From Allium sativum (taxonomy: Eukaryota > Streptophyta > Magnoliopsida > Asparagales > Amaryllidaceae): DNA of 64,000 nt. The DNA is taken from assembly GCA_030737875.1 (NCBI GenBank), contig CM060915.1, positions 899,871,177 to 899,935,176 on the forward strand, written 5' to 3'. The stretch's first letter is position 1; each line of letters begins with the position of its first letter. Below the pieces are notes generated by a model. It did not search any database, was not told the origin of the DNA, and saw only the letters and a program-made list of their open reading frames with translations. Shown here one piece after another: positions 12,840-24,910 of the stretch. Both the position numbers and the translations under genes were made by a program.

Positions 12840-14080
12840 TATTTTATTTGCATCAAAGAATGCAACTAAAAATACAACTTTCAATTTCAGGTTTCATTTG
12901 CATCCAAGAACGCAAATAAAATGCAACTTCTAATTAAGTATTTTATTTGCATTTAAAGTTGCAAATAAAAAAGCAACTTCTAATTCAATATTTTGTTTGC
13001 ATCTAAAATTGCAAACAAAAATGCAACTTCTAATTTCATAGTTTATTTGCATCAAAGAATGAAAATACAAATTCAACTTTAAATACGTTGGTTTATTTGC
13101 ATCAAACAATGCAAATAAAAATTCGACTATTAAATACGATGTTTATTTGCATCAAAGAATGCAAAGAAAAATATAATCTTTTACCTACGATGTTTATTTG
13201 CATCTAAATAAAATTATAATCCCTTTTTTTGCTTTGTTTGCAACTAAACAAAAATGCAACTCTTTAATTCATATTTGTATTCCTGTCTAATATACAAAAT
13301 AAAAATGTAATATTCATTCTAATGTTTATGTTTACATCTAAAATGCAAGCAAAACGTAATTTTAATTCTAATGTTTTGTTTGCACCTAAAATTGCAAACA
13401 AAGATGTGATTTTAATTCTAATATTTTGTTTGCATCTAAAACTGCAAACAAAAATATGATTTTAATTCTAATGTTTGTTTGCATCTAAAATTGCAAACAA
13501 AAATATGATTTTTAATTCCAATGTTTTGTTTGCATCTAAAATTGCAAACAAAAATATGATTTTAATTATAATGTTTTGTTTGCATCTAAAATTGCAAAAA
13601 AATAAATAAGATTTTTAATTCTAATGTTTTGTTTGCATCTAAAATTGCAAACAAAAATTTGGTTTTAATTATTTCAATGCATATTTGCGTTAGAGAATGC
13701 AAATAAAAAAATACTTTATAGTTCAAAGTGTATTTTCATAAAGAATGCAAATAAAAGAACATTTTACATTTCTATGTTTATTTGCATAAAAGAATGGAAA
13801 TAAAAGAACAATTTTATTTTTTATGTATATTTGCATAAAAGAATGCGAATAAATGATCAATTTTATTTCAATGTATATTTGCATAAAAGGATGCAAATAA
13901 AAGATCAATTTTATTTCAATGTATATTTGCATAAAAGGATGCAAATAAAAGATCAATTTTATTTCAATGTATATTTGCATAAAAGGATGCAAATAAAAGA
14001 TCAATTTTATTTCAATGTATATGCAAATGTATATTTGCATAAAAGGATGCAAATAAAAGATCAATTTTATTCCAAATGTA
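12840..14080 (-). repeat. Array of AT-rich hairpin units, Rem-3
   Basis: About 20-25 units with a period of roughly 45-60 bases. Most contain an inverted repeat such as TTTGTTTGCA...TGCAAACAAA (units around 13,380-13,660) or TATTTGCAT...ATGCAAATA (13,770-14,060). Between hairpins are short AT-rich linkers (for example GATTTTAATTCTAATG). The arms differ between units but stay complementary within each unit. The long open frames here (13723-14064 minus, 13831-14127 plus) are repeat artefacts. Confidence 0.75.
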
Positions 14081-14649
14081 TATTGTATTCCAAATCAATG
14101 ATTTTACAAAATGATTTATTTTACTGAAATGGCGATTCTATTCCAAATCAATAATTTTACCGAATGATTTATTTTATTGAAATGGCGATTCTATTCCAAA
14201 TCAATTATATTATAAAATGGTTTATTATATTCAACACATACAGATCTGTGTTAATACATCACCAACAACAAATAAATCATTCGCAATCACATTACAACAG
14301 ATCTAAGGCATATACAAACAATAGTTACACAGCAAATAAATTAAATAAATAAATTTATTATTTAAAAAAAAAAGAAATCACACATTGATTCGAAGCGGAT
14401 CTAAAATTCTAACAAGTTCCCGAAATTTTCCAATCACTTTTTAAACGTCGCGTTTGAAGACACGATCCCAATGTTTCTGAAATCATCCAATTCTGCATTC
14501 GTATGAATAAGATATGAATTTTATAACTCAAATTCATATTTTGCAACGGTTATTAGTGTTAGGAAACAATTAAATATACCTTCAGATAACTAGGCCGTAA
14601 GTTTAAGAATTTGTTCAAATCATTGATTCCAGTTTTCTCCCAATCCGTT

Positions 14650-15007
14650 GTATGAAATCTAGATCGGTTTGTTTGGGGTTGTCAGGCTCGGGGAGGCACA
14701 CGTGCACCTGGAAGGGGGTGACGCTCGATGGCATGGTCGGGGCTTGGCGGGGCACGCGGCGGCGCCACTTCGGGGCGTCGGATCCGGCGCTACAGGCAAC
14801 GAGGAGGGGCAGTTCGACTATGGATGGGAAGAGGGTGGAGAAAGCTTCAAAAGTCTAATTAGGAGGTGGTTTGATATTGAGTGGGGAAGGAGTTATAGGT
14901 AGATGAAATTTAGATCTTTTGTGGCCATGAATTTAAGGGGGTGGCGGCTGATAATGATGGTGAATAGTGTTTTTAGGGTTTAGTGAATAATCTTGTGAAT
15001 ATTTATA
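14650..15007 (-). promoter_or_regulatory. Rem-3 core promoter and GC-rich leader
   Basis: Minus-strand TATAAATA (15000-15007) is followed about 20 bases on by AAACCCTAA (14973-14981), a motif typical of plant transcribed leaders. A GC-rich segment extends to about 14650. The positional homologue in TEK-A is 18203-18580. The open frames at 14652-14902 lie on the opposite strand and have no recognisable product. Confidence 0.45.
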
Positions 15008-15761
15008 ATATTTAAATGTTATTTTTACAATTAAATCCAAAAGTTCTAAATCAAATCAATTTCATTCCAACAGAAGTTGACCCCACCCAATAACCCCCAT
15101 TCCGGATCCAATGGGTTAGGTCTCGTCATTCCAAACGGCTCTCTGTGGCCTGAATTATTTATTATTTAAATCATTTATTTAATTAATTCCAGCTTACATT
15201 TAAATTCACCGGGCCCACTTACAGACTCAAAAAATTCCAGAAAAAATATTTCTGGCTATGTTTTGACGATACAGTTCTAACAAGGCTGATTTCATCAAAT
15301 TCTGAGACTGTTTGAAAAATTGCCATTTTCTGCTCGATCAGATTTGACTTAAATTGACAAATCACATTTTCTTTCGCCAGCTCACATATTAATTCAAAAA
15401 ATTATGAAAACTGAAACCTAGCAATAATTTGACATCCCGTTTCCAACAAAAGTGGTTCCAACATTCCGGTTCCAACAAAAGTGGAAAGATATTCTTAAAT
15501 AGACTCTAATATTTTTGGTTTCACTAAAATCCAATTAATTTTGCATCTTGTACAGTCAGTCAAAGTTCAAATTCAAATTTTCAAACTACCGTGCTATTTC
15601 AAACTCCCTTTTAAAATTATAATAAAATTATTCATTCTAACTTCAATTGAAATAGATTTTTAGTTGTTATTATTTAAAATAAATTATTTTAACTATTAAA
15701 TTTCCATTAAAATTTCTAAAATAAATTTTTTAAATTGGTTCAGAATTTGCGGGTTGTTACA

Positions 15762-17602
15762 AAAAGGATGTTTTATTTTCATAACATTTTCTATGATCTT
15801 TAATGACAAATAAAAAGGGATATTTTATTTGCATATATTTCTAATCTCAACATGACAAATAAATGGAAATATTTCTATTTGCATACAGTTAGTTCTATTT
15901 AAAATGACAAATAAAAATGTAAATTTATTTGCACACAAATTTCTATCCTTAACATAAAAAATAAAATGACTACTTCTGTTTGTTTACAAATTCAATGATA
16001 ACGTAACACATAAGAATGATATTTTTATGTTATCGAAAAATTTAATTCATCATCACAAATAAAAATGATATTATTATGTTGTTGACAATTCTAATCATAT
16101 AAATGTTTTTGTATGACAATTCTAGTTCAACATAAAAATGATATTTTTATGTGATAATTCTAGTTCAACATAAAAAATGATCTTTTTATGTGACACAAAT
16201 ATAATTCAACAAAAACGATATTTTTTTTGACACAAATATATTTAACAACAATGTTATTTCTTTTGACACAAATATGTTTGATAAAAATATAATTTTTGTT
16301 TCTAACACTTCTCTATTTAACAAATATGAATATTTTGTTTTAGCACTTCCCTATTTAACAAAAATGAATATTTTGTTTTTGACATAACATTATCTAACAG
16401 AAACGATATTTTTATATGACGATTCTAATTCAACATAAAAATGATATTTTTAAGTGACAAATCTAAATCAACATAAAAATGATGTTTTTATGTGACAAAT
16501 CTAAATCAACATAAAAATGATATTTTTATGTGACAAATTCATTTCAACAAAAATGTTCATTTTGTTTCAACTATTCTATTTTGACAAAATTGTAAATTTC
16601 ATCTCAACTATTTTATTCAACAAAAATTTGATAATTTTGTTTCAACACTTTGGTTTCAACAAAAATGATATATTTCTGTTTCATTATTTTCTTACAACAA
16701 AATGTCCCTTTTATTTAACAAAACATGTTTTCTACATAAGATTATTATTCATTAACGTGCTAAGGGTGACAATTTTGACTAATAAAAATATAATTAACAA
16801 ATGAATCTTTATATTCTAAATTAACATGATGTAGACAATATGTTTAACGAATAACATATATTTTGATCCAATAAATCAATCACAACCAAATCAATTAATC
16901 CAAATTTTATACGGTGCATATATTTAATATTACAATCACAATCAATATAAATATATATATATATACTTCTATATATACATATATTTATTTATTTATTTTA
17001 ATTTTAAATCGAGAAATCTCACATTGGATTATGAATTCTTCAAAAAATTTGGTCACTCCGTTTAAGCTCTGGTCTGTTACATGTTGTAGAACTTGATCAC
17101 GCAGTTCCAATGATTCAAAAATCGTTTAATTCTGATAAGAGTTGCATAACTTACAATATTTTAACTTTTAAACAATTTAATTATATAATTAATTAATAAT
17201 CACAACCCTAATTACGTTAATAATCGCGACCTCTGTTATTGCCTTATTCCCGAATTACTTCAGCACCGTGAAAACCCATCTGTCGACCTCCACCTTCACC
17301 TGCGCACCTCGCCTCAGCCCAGTATCCACCGATCCATGACCACCACTGCGAAGCCCTCCTCCAGCTCCTCCTATGTCGGCGACATGGGCTCCCTCGCACC
17401 GCTTTCTGCTCCAAAAATTGGACTCAAATTCATTGGGTTTGGGAACAAAATCCGAGAAAAATACGCAGCAAAGTCCGATCATCTCCATACCCATTTGAAG
17501 TTCTCTTCTTGCTCATCGATTTATGTTTTGAATTCAGGGATTAGTTTGAAATAGATTAGATAATTTTAATGGTTTTAATTCCGAGGTTTATGGCCATTAA
17601 AC
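15762..17602 (-). mobile_element. Rem-0: older minus-strand LTR remnant
   Basis: This starts inside a hairpin/AT array (15762-16760, units such as ACATAAAAA...TTTTTATGT). It passes a minus-strand donor-like GTGAGATTTC (about 17008-17017), a leader-like stretch, then a GC-richer segment (17265-17500), and is cut by the TEK-A 5' LTR at 17603. The block order on the minus strand matches the middle of the TEK-A and Rem-3 LTRs. It is the receiving site for both Rem-3 (right end 15761) and TEK-A, so it is the oldest layer visible. The 72-codon open frame at 17336-17554 lies in the GC-rich segment and I recognise no product. Confidence 0.55.
15880..16700 (-). repeat. Palindromic AT-rich array, Rem-0
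   Basis: Repeated near-palindromes ACATAAAAATGATATTTTTATGT and variants (for example 16471-16493, 16510-16532), alternating with TTTCAACAAAAATG-type units. Each unit can form a stem of about 9-10 bp. It resembles the arrays in Rem-3 and TEK-A LTRs in position and design but differs in sequence. Confidence 0.65.
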
Positions 17603-18202
17603 CGTAACAACCCGGAAAATCAGGACCAATTTAATTTTTTATATATAATTTGGTTGGAAAATGTGCCAAAAATTAAAATTTTCATTTTTAAACAATATTA
17701 AAGCCAGTGAAAAGGCCATTTTTCAAACGATCTCTATTTTCGACGAAACCACTTTTGTTGGGACCAGAATGTCAAATTATTGCTAGGTTTCAATTTATAG
17801 AATTTTCCGAATTAATATGTGGGCATGGCAAAAGAAAATGTGTTTTGTTCAATTCAGTCAAATTTAATCGACTGAAAAATAACCATTTTTCAAATGGTCT
17901 CAGAATTCAAAAAATTAATTTTGTTAGGACCGTATCATCTTGACAAAGCCAAATATAGTTTTTCTGGATTTTTCTGAGTCCATATGTGGCCTCGGTGAAT
18001 TTATTTATGCGAACGAATTAATTTTATAAAGGATTTAAATATTAAATTAAATAATTTAGGCCACAGACAGTCGTTTGGGCTGGCGGGACCTAGCCCGTTG
18101 GATCCGGAATAGGGGCTATTGGCTGGGGTCACCTCCGGTTGGACTGGAATCGGAACGGTTAAGAAGTTACGGATTTTTTTTGTAAAAATAACATTTAAAT
18201 AG

Positions 18203-18210
18203 TATAAATA
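18203..18210 (+). promoter_or_regulatory. TEK-A 5' LTR TATA box
   Basis: TATAAATA lies about 600 bases into the LTR, followed by a leader rich in CAxCC/CATC. The 3' LTR copy is TATATAAATA at 55287-55296 with AAACCCTAG at 55306-55314. If used, transcription starts near 18,235 and most of the LTR would be R. Confidence 0.5.
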
Positions 18211-19199
18211 TTAGAGATTGAAACCTAGGATTACTATTCATCTTCAACAGCCGCCGCCACCCTTTATCCTATGGCCAAAAATGTTCAAACCTTCCACCAC
18301 TAATTTCCATCAATCCTCACAATAAAATCGATCACTCCAGTTAAAGTTGTCGTAGAGATTCGAACCCTCTTCAGATCCATACGGCTATCATCCACCACCA
18401 TCGCCTGGATCGAGAGCTCCGACCCTCCAAACCACACGGGTTTAACCTGCCGCCGCCACTAGGATGTGCGATCGCACCTGACAAGCGGGCCCCCTACTGT
18501 CGTGAGCAAATCGGAACCATAGTCTCGAACTGAGTGGGTTTGGTTGCAGCCTCCTACTGTCGTGAAGAAGAAAGTGTAATTTTTTTTGTTATTATTTATT
18601 TTAATTTAAAAATGTTCAAATTTAATTAAATCATAACTTGTTGACACGAACTTGGAATCTGACGATTTCAGGACTGTCGGGATCGTAATTCAGAGACCTA
18701 TTTTTCTGGACAGATTAGAATCAATTCTGAGCCTTTTGAATTTTTCACCTGAATTTGAACTAAGGTGAAAATCCTATATTTATTTTCTTTTATTATTATA
18801 AATAAAAAGGAAAAAGTTTTTGTGATCACTCATATGATGTAGTATTCTATGACTGTTATGCTAAAATTGATGTGTGATTGTTATGTGATGTTGATCTGTC
18901 AAAAATAGATGATGGTGACACCAAAATTTACGTGTGGTAAATAGAGAAAAAATGGTTAGACAAAAACAATTATATTTTAGTTACTGTATTTGTGACACCA
19001 AAATTTACGTTTGGTAAATAGAGAAAATTGGTTAGACAAAAACCATTATATGTTAATTACTGTATTTGTGACACCTAAATTTACGTGTAGTAAATAGAGA
19101 AAAATGGTTAGACAAAAACCATTACATTTTAATTACTGTATTTGTGACACCAAAATTTACGTGTGGTAAATAAAGGAAAAATGGTTAACCAAAAACCAA

Positions 19200-20400
19200 T
19201 TTTTTTTTAAAGAACAAATTATGTGAATAGACTTTATTTACATTTTCTTATGTAAATAAAAAGAACAAACTTTGCGATGACCTTTATTTACATTTTCTTG
19301 TGTAAATAAAAAGAACAAATTATGTGAATAGACTTTATTTACATTTTCTTATGTAAATTAAAAGAACAAACTTTGTGAATAGACTTTATTTACATTTTCT
19401 TATGTAAATAAAAAGAACAAACTTTGTGATGACCGTTATTTACATTTTCATATGCAAATAAAAAGAACAAACTTCGCGATGACCTTTATTTACATTTTCT
19501 TATGTAAATAAAAAGAATAAATTTTGCAATGATATTTTATTTACATTTTCTTACGTAAATAAAAAGAAAAAATTATGTGAACACCTTTATTTATATTTTT
19601 TTCTTTGTAAATAAAAAGAAGAAAATTTGATAAGACATTTATTTGCATTTAGGTAAATAAACATGAAAAAGAAAAAGAATATTTTATTTATATGTAGGTA
19701 AATAAAACATGATATAAGAAAAGAGACATTTTATTTACTATTTAGTGTAAATGAAAATAGGACATAGAAAGAGAATTATAATTTTATTTGCATTTCTAGA
19801 TGCGAATAAAAACTTAGAAGAAAAAGAATTATACTTTTTATTTGCATTTTTAGATGCAGATAAAACATAGGAAGAAATTACATTTTTATTTGTAAATTAG
19901 TTGCAAATATGTAAAAAAACATTTCTATTCACTTTTTAGATGTGAATAAAAATATGAAAAGGAAAAGTACATTTTTATTTGCATTCCATATGTAAATAAA
20001 AACACTGTTTTAAAAAGGAATTTTTATTTGCAAACTAGTTGCAAATAAAAACATGAATTTATGAAGCATATTTTTATTTGTAATTTAGTTACGAATAAAA
20101 AATACGACATCGAAAAATATATTTTTATTCACATTTTAGAGGGAATAAAAACATGAAAATAAAAGGAGTATTTTATTCGCATTTTAGATGTGGATAAAAA
20201 CATGAATTTAAAAAAATAAGTGAATTTTATTTATAAGTTGGATATAAATAAAAACAGAGATATAAAAGTGACATTTTTATCATCATGGTAGATGCGATAA
20301 AAAGAGTAGAAATTAAATGTGATGTTTTTATTGTTACTTTTGGTGCGATAAAAAGAATGGATTTTTTATAGTTGAAATTGCCAAATGTTTTATATTTATA
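19200..20400 (+). repeat. Hairpin array, TEK-A 5' LTR
   Basis: About 20 units with a period of roughly 55-65 bases. The first half is near-regular: TTTATTTACAT, a TTTCTT-like loop, ATGTAAATAAA (first at 19233-19260). Later units drift but remain self-complementary, for example TTTATTTGCAT with ATGCGAATAAA (19783-19810) and TTTTATC with GATAAAAA (about 20275-20300). A preceding set of about 80-bp repeats (TGACACCAAAATTTACG, 18905-19200) is not hairpin-like. The same array in the 3' LTR is at 56340-57500. Confidence 0.8.
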
Positions 20401-21552
20401 TATAAATATAAATATAAAATTATACGAAACGTGCGCGACAGTTCGCGTATCGGTAATCGTAACTTTAAACGATCATACCGAAAGATCCGACCGTTGGATT
20501 TTCCCAAAACTGGAATAGTTAGGACCGCTTTGGGAAGAGCTTTTCAACGATATAAATTTCGTCAAAATCTGGCGGTTAGATTTCAAGATATGTGTAAATC
20601 AAAAATCGGTAAAAACAGGGCCAGGGCCGCCCACTGACCCGAAGCGTCGTCCTATTATTTTGGGCTATTTTTAAATAGACAAAAATAGGGATAAATCGTT
20701 ATAAATGAATATTAACGATATGAAATGATTTAAATGATAATTATGCAAAAATTATTTAGAAAGACCGAGTTCAGCTCATTTCAAATAATTACACGGCGAT
20801 TAAATAGAAGATGTAGAAAACGGTGATTGAAGACCGGCGATCTTCACATCGAATGGACGACGACTACTGATGCCTTGGACTGACTTGCTCCTAGGAAGAG
20901 GTTGAAGCAGTAGTTGTCCGGACGTATGTGTTGATTGTCAGATAAGCGAGAACCTCTCAGGTGTCTCCGGTTTCGTTCAGACCCAGAAGGGACTTGTAAA
21001 TGGATGCGTGTCTGACGTTGGAATTCATTTCATGTAATTAAATCAATTTTTATTAATGTATGTATGTTTGGTGGTGGAGAATTTATTCTCTGCTTAACAC
21101 CCTGGTATATATTAATAGTTATCATTAGCATGGCGTGAATTGTCAATGTGGCACGCAAAGATGCAGATGAACAGGGCTTTTTGTTGAAAAGCAGGGCCTT
21201 GTGGTTGATGATCAAAGCATAGACTATTAAGGCATAGCTTTGAGTATAGCATGACTTCGCGAGCCTCACACCCTGGTATGAGTCAAAAACGGGATATGGA
21301 CCGTATAGCTAGAGTGATGTCAGCGGCCTACTAGCCCTGACATTTTCACTTATGTGGATGATGGATTTTGAGGTACCTCGGATTTATAGGTTGTTAGTGA
21401 CCATATGGAGGTTCAAAGAAACCAGGGAAACGTGTGTTGAGGCATAATTAATCCACTACCATTAGGTGGGGACCAGTCCAACCTTATCCAAGGGTTCACT
21501 GCGGGGGATCCTGATGCATTTGCTAGAGTGTCTCGAATCGGAGAGGACGATC

Positions 21553-21557
21553 CCTAA
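21553..21557. repeat. Target site duplication of NAG-1, left copy
   Basis: CCTAA here and CCTAG at 34949-34953 flank NAG-1. The uninterrupted 3' LTR of TEK-A has CCCTAGCCTC at the matching place (about 58717), so the original site was CCTAG and the left copy has one substitution. Confidence 0.65.
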
Positions 21558-22136
21558 TGTAACGACCCAGGTTTTTGAACGATTTATTTTAAATATTTAA
21601 TATCGTTTTAAATATTGTGTTGATAATATAAACGAATTTTTATATTGAGTTATCGATTTAATAATCGATATACGATTTATTTTCGAATATATATAATCAT
21701 CGTATACGGGAATCAGACAAAATTTATTCAGTTTAGAATTAAAATGAAGTCAAAACTGAATCAAAATATTTCAGAAAATCAATATAAATCGTATTGACTA
21801 TAAACAATAATAATAATACTTTATTATCGAAGGAATGAATTGTTTTAAATTTAATTTTTATCAGTTTAAATTAATATCTCCGCCATACGATTTAATGGAG
21901 CTTCAAAAACTATCCCAGTGTGTTCAGAACAGTGTTATAACGCTAAGAACGCGGGTTGTTGCGCTCTAATAGGGGTTCGTAACCCCGAAATATATTTTTA
22001 TAAAATATAATTAAGTGGATAAGCTTGAAATTAAATCGGTATCTTTTTAAAAAGAATGAAAATCTTTTTAAATCAAATCGAAATTAATAACATGTACTTT
22101 GCACTGTAAACTCCTTGACGCTGAAGTATCCTTCTT

Positions 22137-22143
22137 TATAAAA
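22137..22143 (+). promoter_or_regulatory. NAG-1 core promoter TATA box (5' LTR)
   Basis: TATAAAA is followed about 25-30 bases later by a pyrimidine-rich CTCATTTCTTC start-like region. It lies 580 bases into the LTR. The 3' LTR copy is at 29360-29366. Confidence 0.55.
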
Positions 22144-22149
22144 TGCGAC

Positions 22150-22930
22150 CATACCCTCTCATTTCTTCTATTCGTTTTCATTCCTGAGAAAATTGGTGCC
22201 GCCTCTTCCTATTAAATTCACAAATAAAAATCGAATTTCATTCCTCAAGAATAAAATACCCAAGACCGATTTCCTCTTCTAAATACAATACATCAATCAA
22301 AACGGAACTTCAAGGTGGAAAGGTCGAATTCTAAATCTTCAATTTCTGGTGTATCGCATCGAGGAAAATGGGTTCTCCGCCATCGACGGCTCTCAATCGA
22401 GATACCGAAGGGCTCGATTTCAAACCCGAGACAATACTCGCTGGATTCCGAGATGTGAGAGCTTCGATTCCGTTTGGTCAAAGATGGTTGCGCGTCATTT
22501 TCTGGGATCACGATGTAGAAGGGGGAAAATCATTTATGAAAGGAGTGACGATTTTAGGTTGAAGTTCGAACCAGGGTTATGTGAATGGAGGTATGCCGTG
22601 GGTTTTGTGGAAGTCGATACTGTGAAAGGGAAGTGCAGTCTTACGGTGAGGTTCGGATGTTGATTTGAGGGCTGGCATGGTGATAAGAGAGGATGGAGTT
22701 TGCAGTTGGTCGATGAATTTGGGGGCTGCGAGTATATGTTGGTGACAATGGATGAATAGGAAATGAAGAGAAATTAGATTAAGGTAATTTTAATTAAGTT
22801 TATTTTCTTTTTCCTTTTTATTTCAGAATTTACAAGGAGATTTATTTATATAAATTGGTATCGATGTTGGCAAATATAGCAGTGGTGGAGATGTACGGGG
22901 CAAGTGGAATTTCACTCAAGGGAAGCAAGG
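22150..22930 (+). other. NAG-1 GC-richer leader cassette
   Basis: Gene-leader-like sequence following the TATA box. It contains open frames of 104 codons (22349-22663) and 64 codons (22368-22562). A donor-like CAAGGTATGG lies at about 22926-22935 and a stronger GTGAGT at 23251. The cassette has no clear counterpart in the other families' leaders, although all have something GC-rich here. It could be a captured host 5' exon or a fast-evolving leader. No domain is recognised. Confidence 0.35.
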
Positions 22931-24039
22931 TATGGTTTATAGAATTTAAAATGAGTAAGATAATTTTTTTTGTGGTTAATTTAATTTAATAAATGGTAAT
23001 TCAATAAACAAAATAAAACGTAGAATTATTTATTTATTTATGGTAGATGTAGAGTTAATTAAATTAGCTAGAAATGATTTAATTTAATATGTATATAAAT
23101 TTGTCTAAGATAGTTTATGTGAGTAGTTTAAATAAATAATGCAAGTTGATGAGTAAGGATTTAAATTTAATCGTAGGAGCAAATAATATTTATGCGAGAA
23201 GTCTCGGGTTGATTCACGATGAACGGGATATTCTGCCATTAAAAATCGAGGTGAGTAAATCTCACTCACCTTTAAAAATATTTTTATTTCATTAAAAATA
23301 ATTGTCTGTTGCTTGTGTGAATGATTTCTGGTTTGCTTTATATATATTAGTTATTTAGGCTATATATATATATATATTGGGTTGATTGATTGGTTGGATT
23401 CCCGCAGTCTCATTAGCGGATGCCCGCAGTTTCATAGCGGATGATTACCCTATACGCCCCACGCTATGATTAGTGGATGACCTTCTATACCGCGATATTC
23501 TGCCACGAAGCAGAATGGGTATTATTTATGTGCTAACATCTGTGGATGCAGGAAAACAGGTTGGAGGGATCCAACTGGATTCCTCAAAATATATTATCTG
23601 TTTGTTTATTTGATTGCATATATATTGTTATATATATATGATGTGTTAGAAAAATAAATAATTGGTTGCTTTGTGTGTTTTATCACTGGGCTTAAGTAAT
23701 GATATTTAAAAATATCGTAAAAAGGATATTGGAAATTTAAAAAAGGGAAATTCTATTTTTAAATAGAATTTGAATTTTAAATGGAATAAAAATATAAACT
23801 TGTTTTTGAAAAATAAAACAAGTAGTTTCTTTTTAAACGAAGTTATAAATAGTTCTTTTATAACGAAGTTATAAATGAAGGGAAAAGGATTATCATTCGA
23901 TAATTCAGAAATAGAAATACAAGTGCGAAATTGGGATTTGAAAAGGAATTTCAAAATAGGATTTGAAATGAAATTTTTAAATATATAACTCAAATGAAAT
24001 TTGATTATAACATTTGAATAGTAGAATTCAAAGGAGTTC

Positions 24040-24910
24040 AAATATTTGAATTTTAAAAGGAGATTGAATATTAGAAATTCAAATAGAATTTGAATAGACG
24101 AAATTAGAATGGAAAAACAGAATTTGAATTCGGGAGATTAAAATAAAATTTGAATTCAAAGGAATTCGAATAAAGAATTTTCAAATAGATTTGAAATATA
24201 GAATTTCAAAGAAGAATTGAACAGACTTTGAAATATAGAATTTCAAAGAAAAATCGAATAAGATTTGAAATATAGAATTTCAAAAGAAGAATTGAAACAT
24301 GAAATTTGACTAGAGATTTGAAATGAAATTCAAATATGAAATTTGAATAAAGATTTGAATAGAAATTCAAGTATTGAATTTGAACATGGGATTGAATATA
24401 GAAATTCAAATAGAGATTTGAATATTGAATTTCAAAATAGAATTTGAAATAAACTTTGAAAATAGGATTTCAAAGTAGGATTGAAATAGGATTTCAAAAT
24501 AAGAAATACAAATAGTTTTGAAAGGGAATTTGAATTCAAAGGAGTTCAACTGGATTTGAAATAAGGGAAATTCAAATGAGATTTAAATAATGGGTTTTAC
24601 CGAAGAGGAATTAAATATAAAGAATTTGAATAGAACTCAAATGGTATTAAATATAAGAGTTCAAACAAAACTCAAATGGAGTTTAAATAGAAAGAATTTG
24701 AATAAGAGGAATTCAAAGAGATTTGAAACATGGTATTTGGATTCAAAGAAATTAAAATGTGATATTTGAAGTTCAAAGTAAAAATGAGTTTAAATAGTTG
24801 AAGTTCAAATGGATTAAAAATGGAATTTGGATTCAAATAGTTGAAATAGAATTTGAATATAGAATTTGAATCGAATTGGAATTTGAATATAGATTTCAAA
24901 TAAAAAAATG
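24040..24910 (+). repeat. Degenerate GAATTTGAAAT / GAATTTCAAAT array, NAG-1 5' LTR
   Basis: About 870 bases of purine-biased near-palindromic units (ATTTGAAATATAGAATTTCAA and variants), where GAAATTC-like and TTTGAAA-like words alternate, so adjacent units can pair. Copy in the 3' LTR at about 31268-32138. The minus-strand open frames over it are low-complexity artefacts. Confidence 0.7.

Larger units (their letters stand above)
10241..15761 (-). mobile_element. Rem-3: minus-strand LTR of the TEK-A family, 3' end deleted
   Basis: On the minus strand it starts TGTAACAACCC (15761) like the TEK-A LTR, and follows TEK-A order. An upstream block (about 15060-15160) matches the TEK-A segment around CCGTTGGATCCGGAATAGGG. 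Then come a TATA box (15000-15007), AAACCCTAA (14973-14981), a GC-rich leader (about 14650-14900), a hairpin array (12760-14080), the CAGACCCAGAAC block (about 10925-10985) and GTGTCTCGAATCGG (about 10340-10365). It stops at about 10241, some 0.8 kb short of the expected LTR end. It is clearly diverged from TEK-A, and its hairpin arms use TTTGTTTGCA instead of TTTATTTACAT. Confidence 0.72.
17603..21557 (+). mobile_element. TEK-A 5' LTR, first part
   Basis: This aligns with the 3' LTR starting at 54678. It contains two GACGAAAC/GTTGGGACC-type repeats (about 17700-17960), the upstream block CCCGTTGGATCCGGAATAGG (about 18090), TATAAATA (18203-18210), a leader to about 18580, the hairpin array (about 18900-20400), the GTTGGAT module (20450-20620), the GTTTCGTTCAGACCCAGA block (20967-20985) and TGTCTCGAATCGGAG (about 21530). 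Compared with the 3' LTR it lacks about 60 bases near 18,500 and about 20 near 21,305. NAG-1 interrupts it after CCTAA. Confidence 0.85.

Noticed and set aside
13723..14127. Repetitive ORFs with IYIEIKLIFYLHPFMQ-like repeats on both strands; also 9920-10234
   Set aside because: These are translations of the tandem hairpin units, open on both strands, with no protein logic.
17336..17554. 72-codon ORF as a host gene first exon
   Set aside because: It sits in the GC-rich leader position of a minus-strand LTR remnant. No recognisable domain and no downstream exon visible.
22349..22663. 104-codon ORF in NAG-1 LTRs (also 29572-29886), overlapping a 64-codon ORF
   Set aside because: It is identical in both LTRs only because the LTRs are identical. 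No domain, no counterpart in other families; probably untranslated leader.
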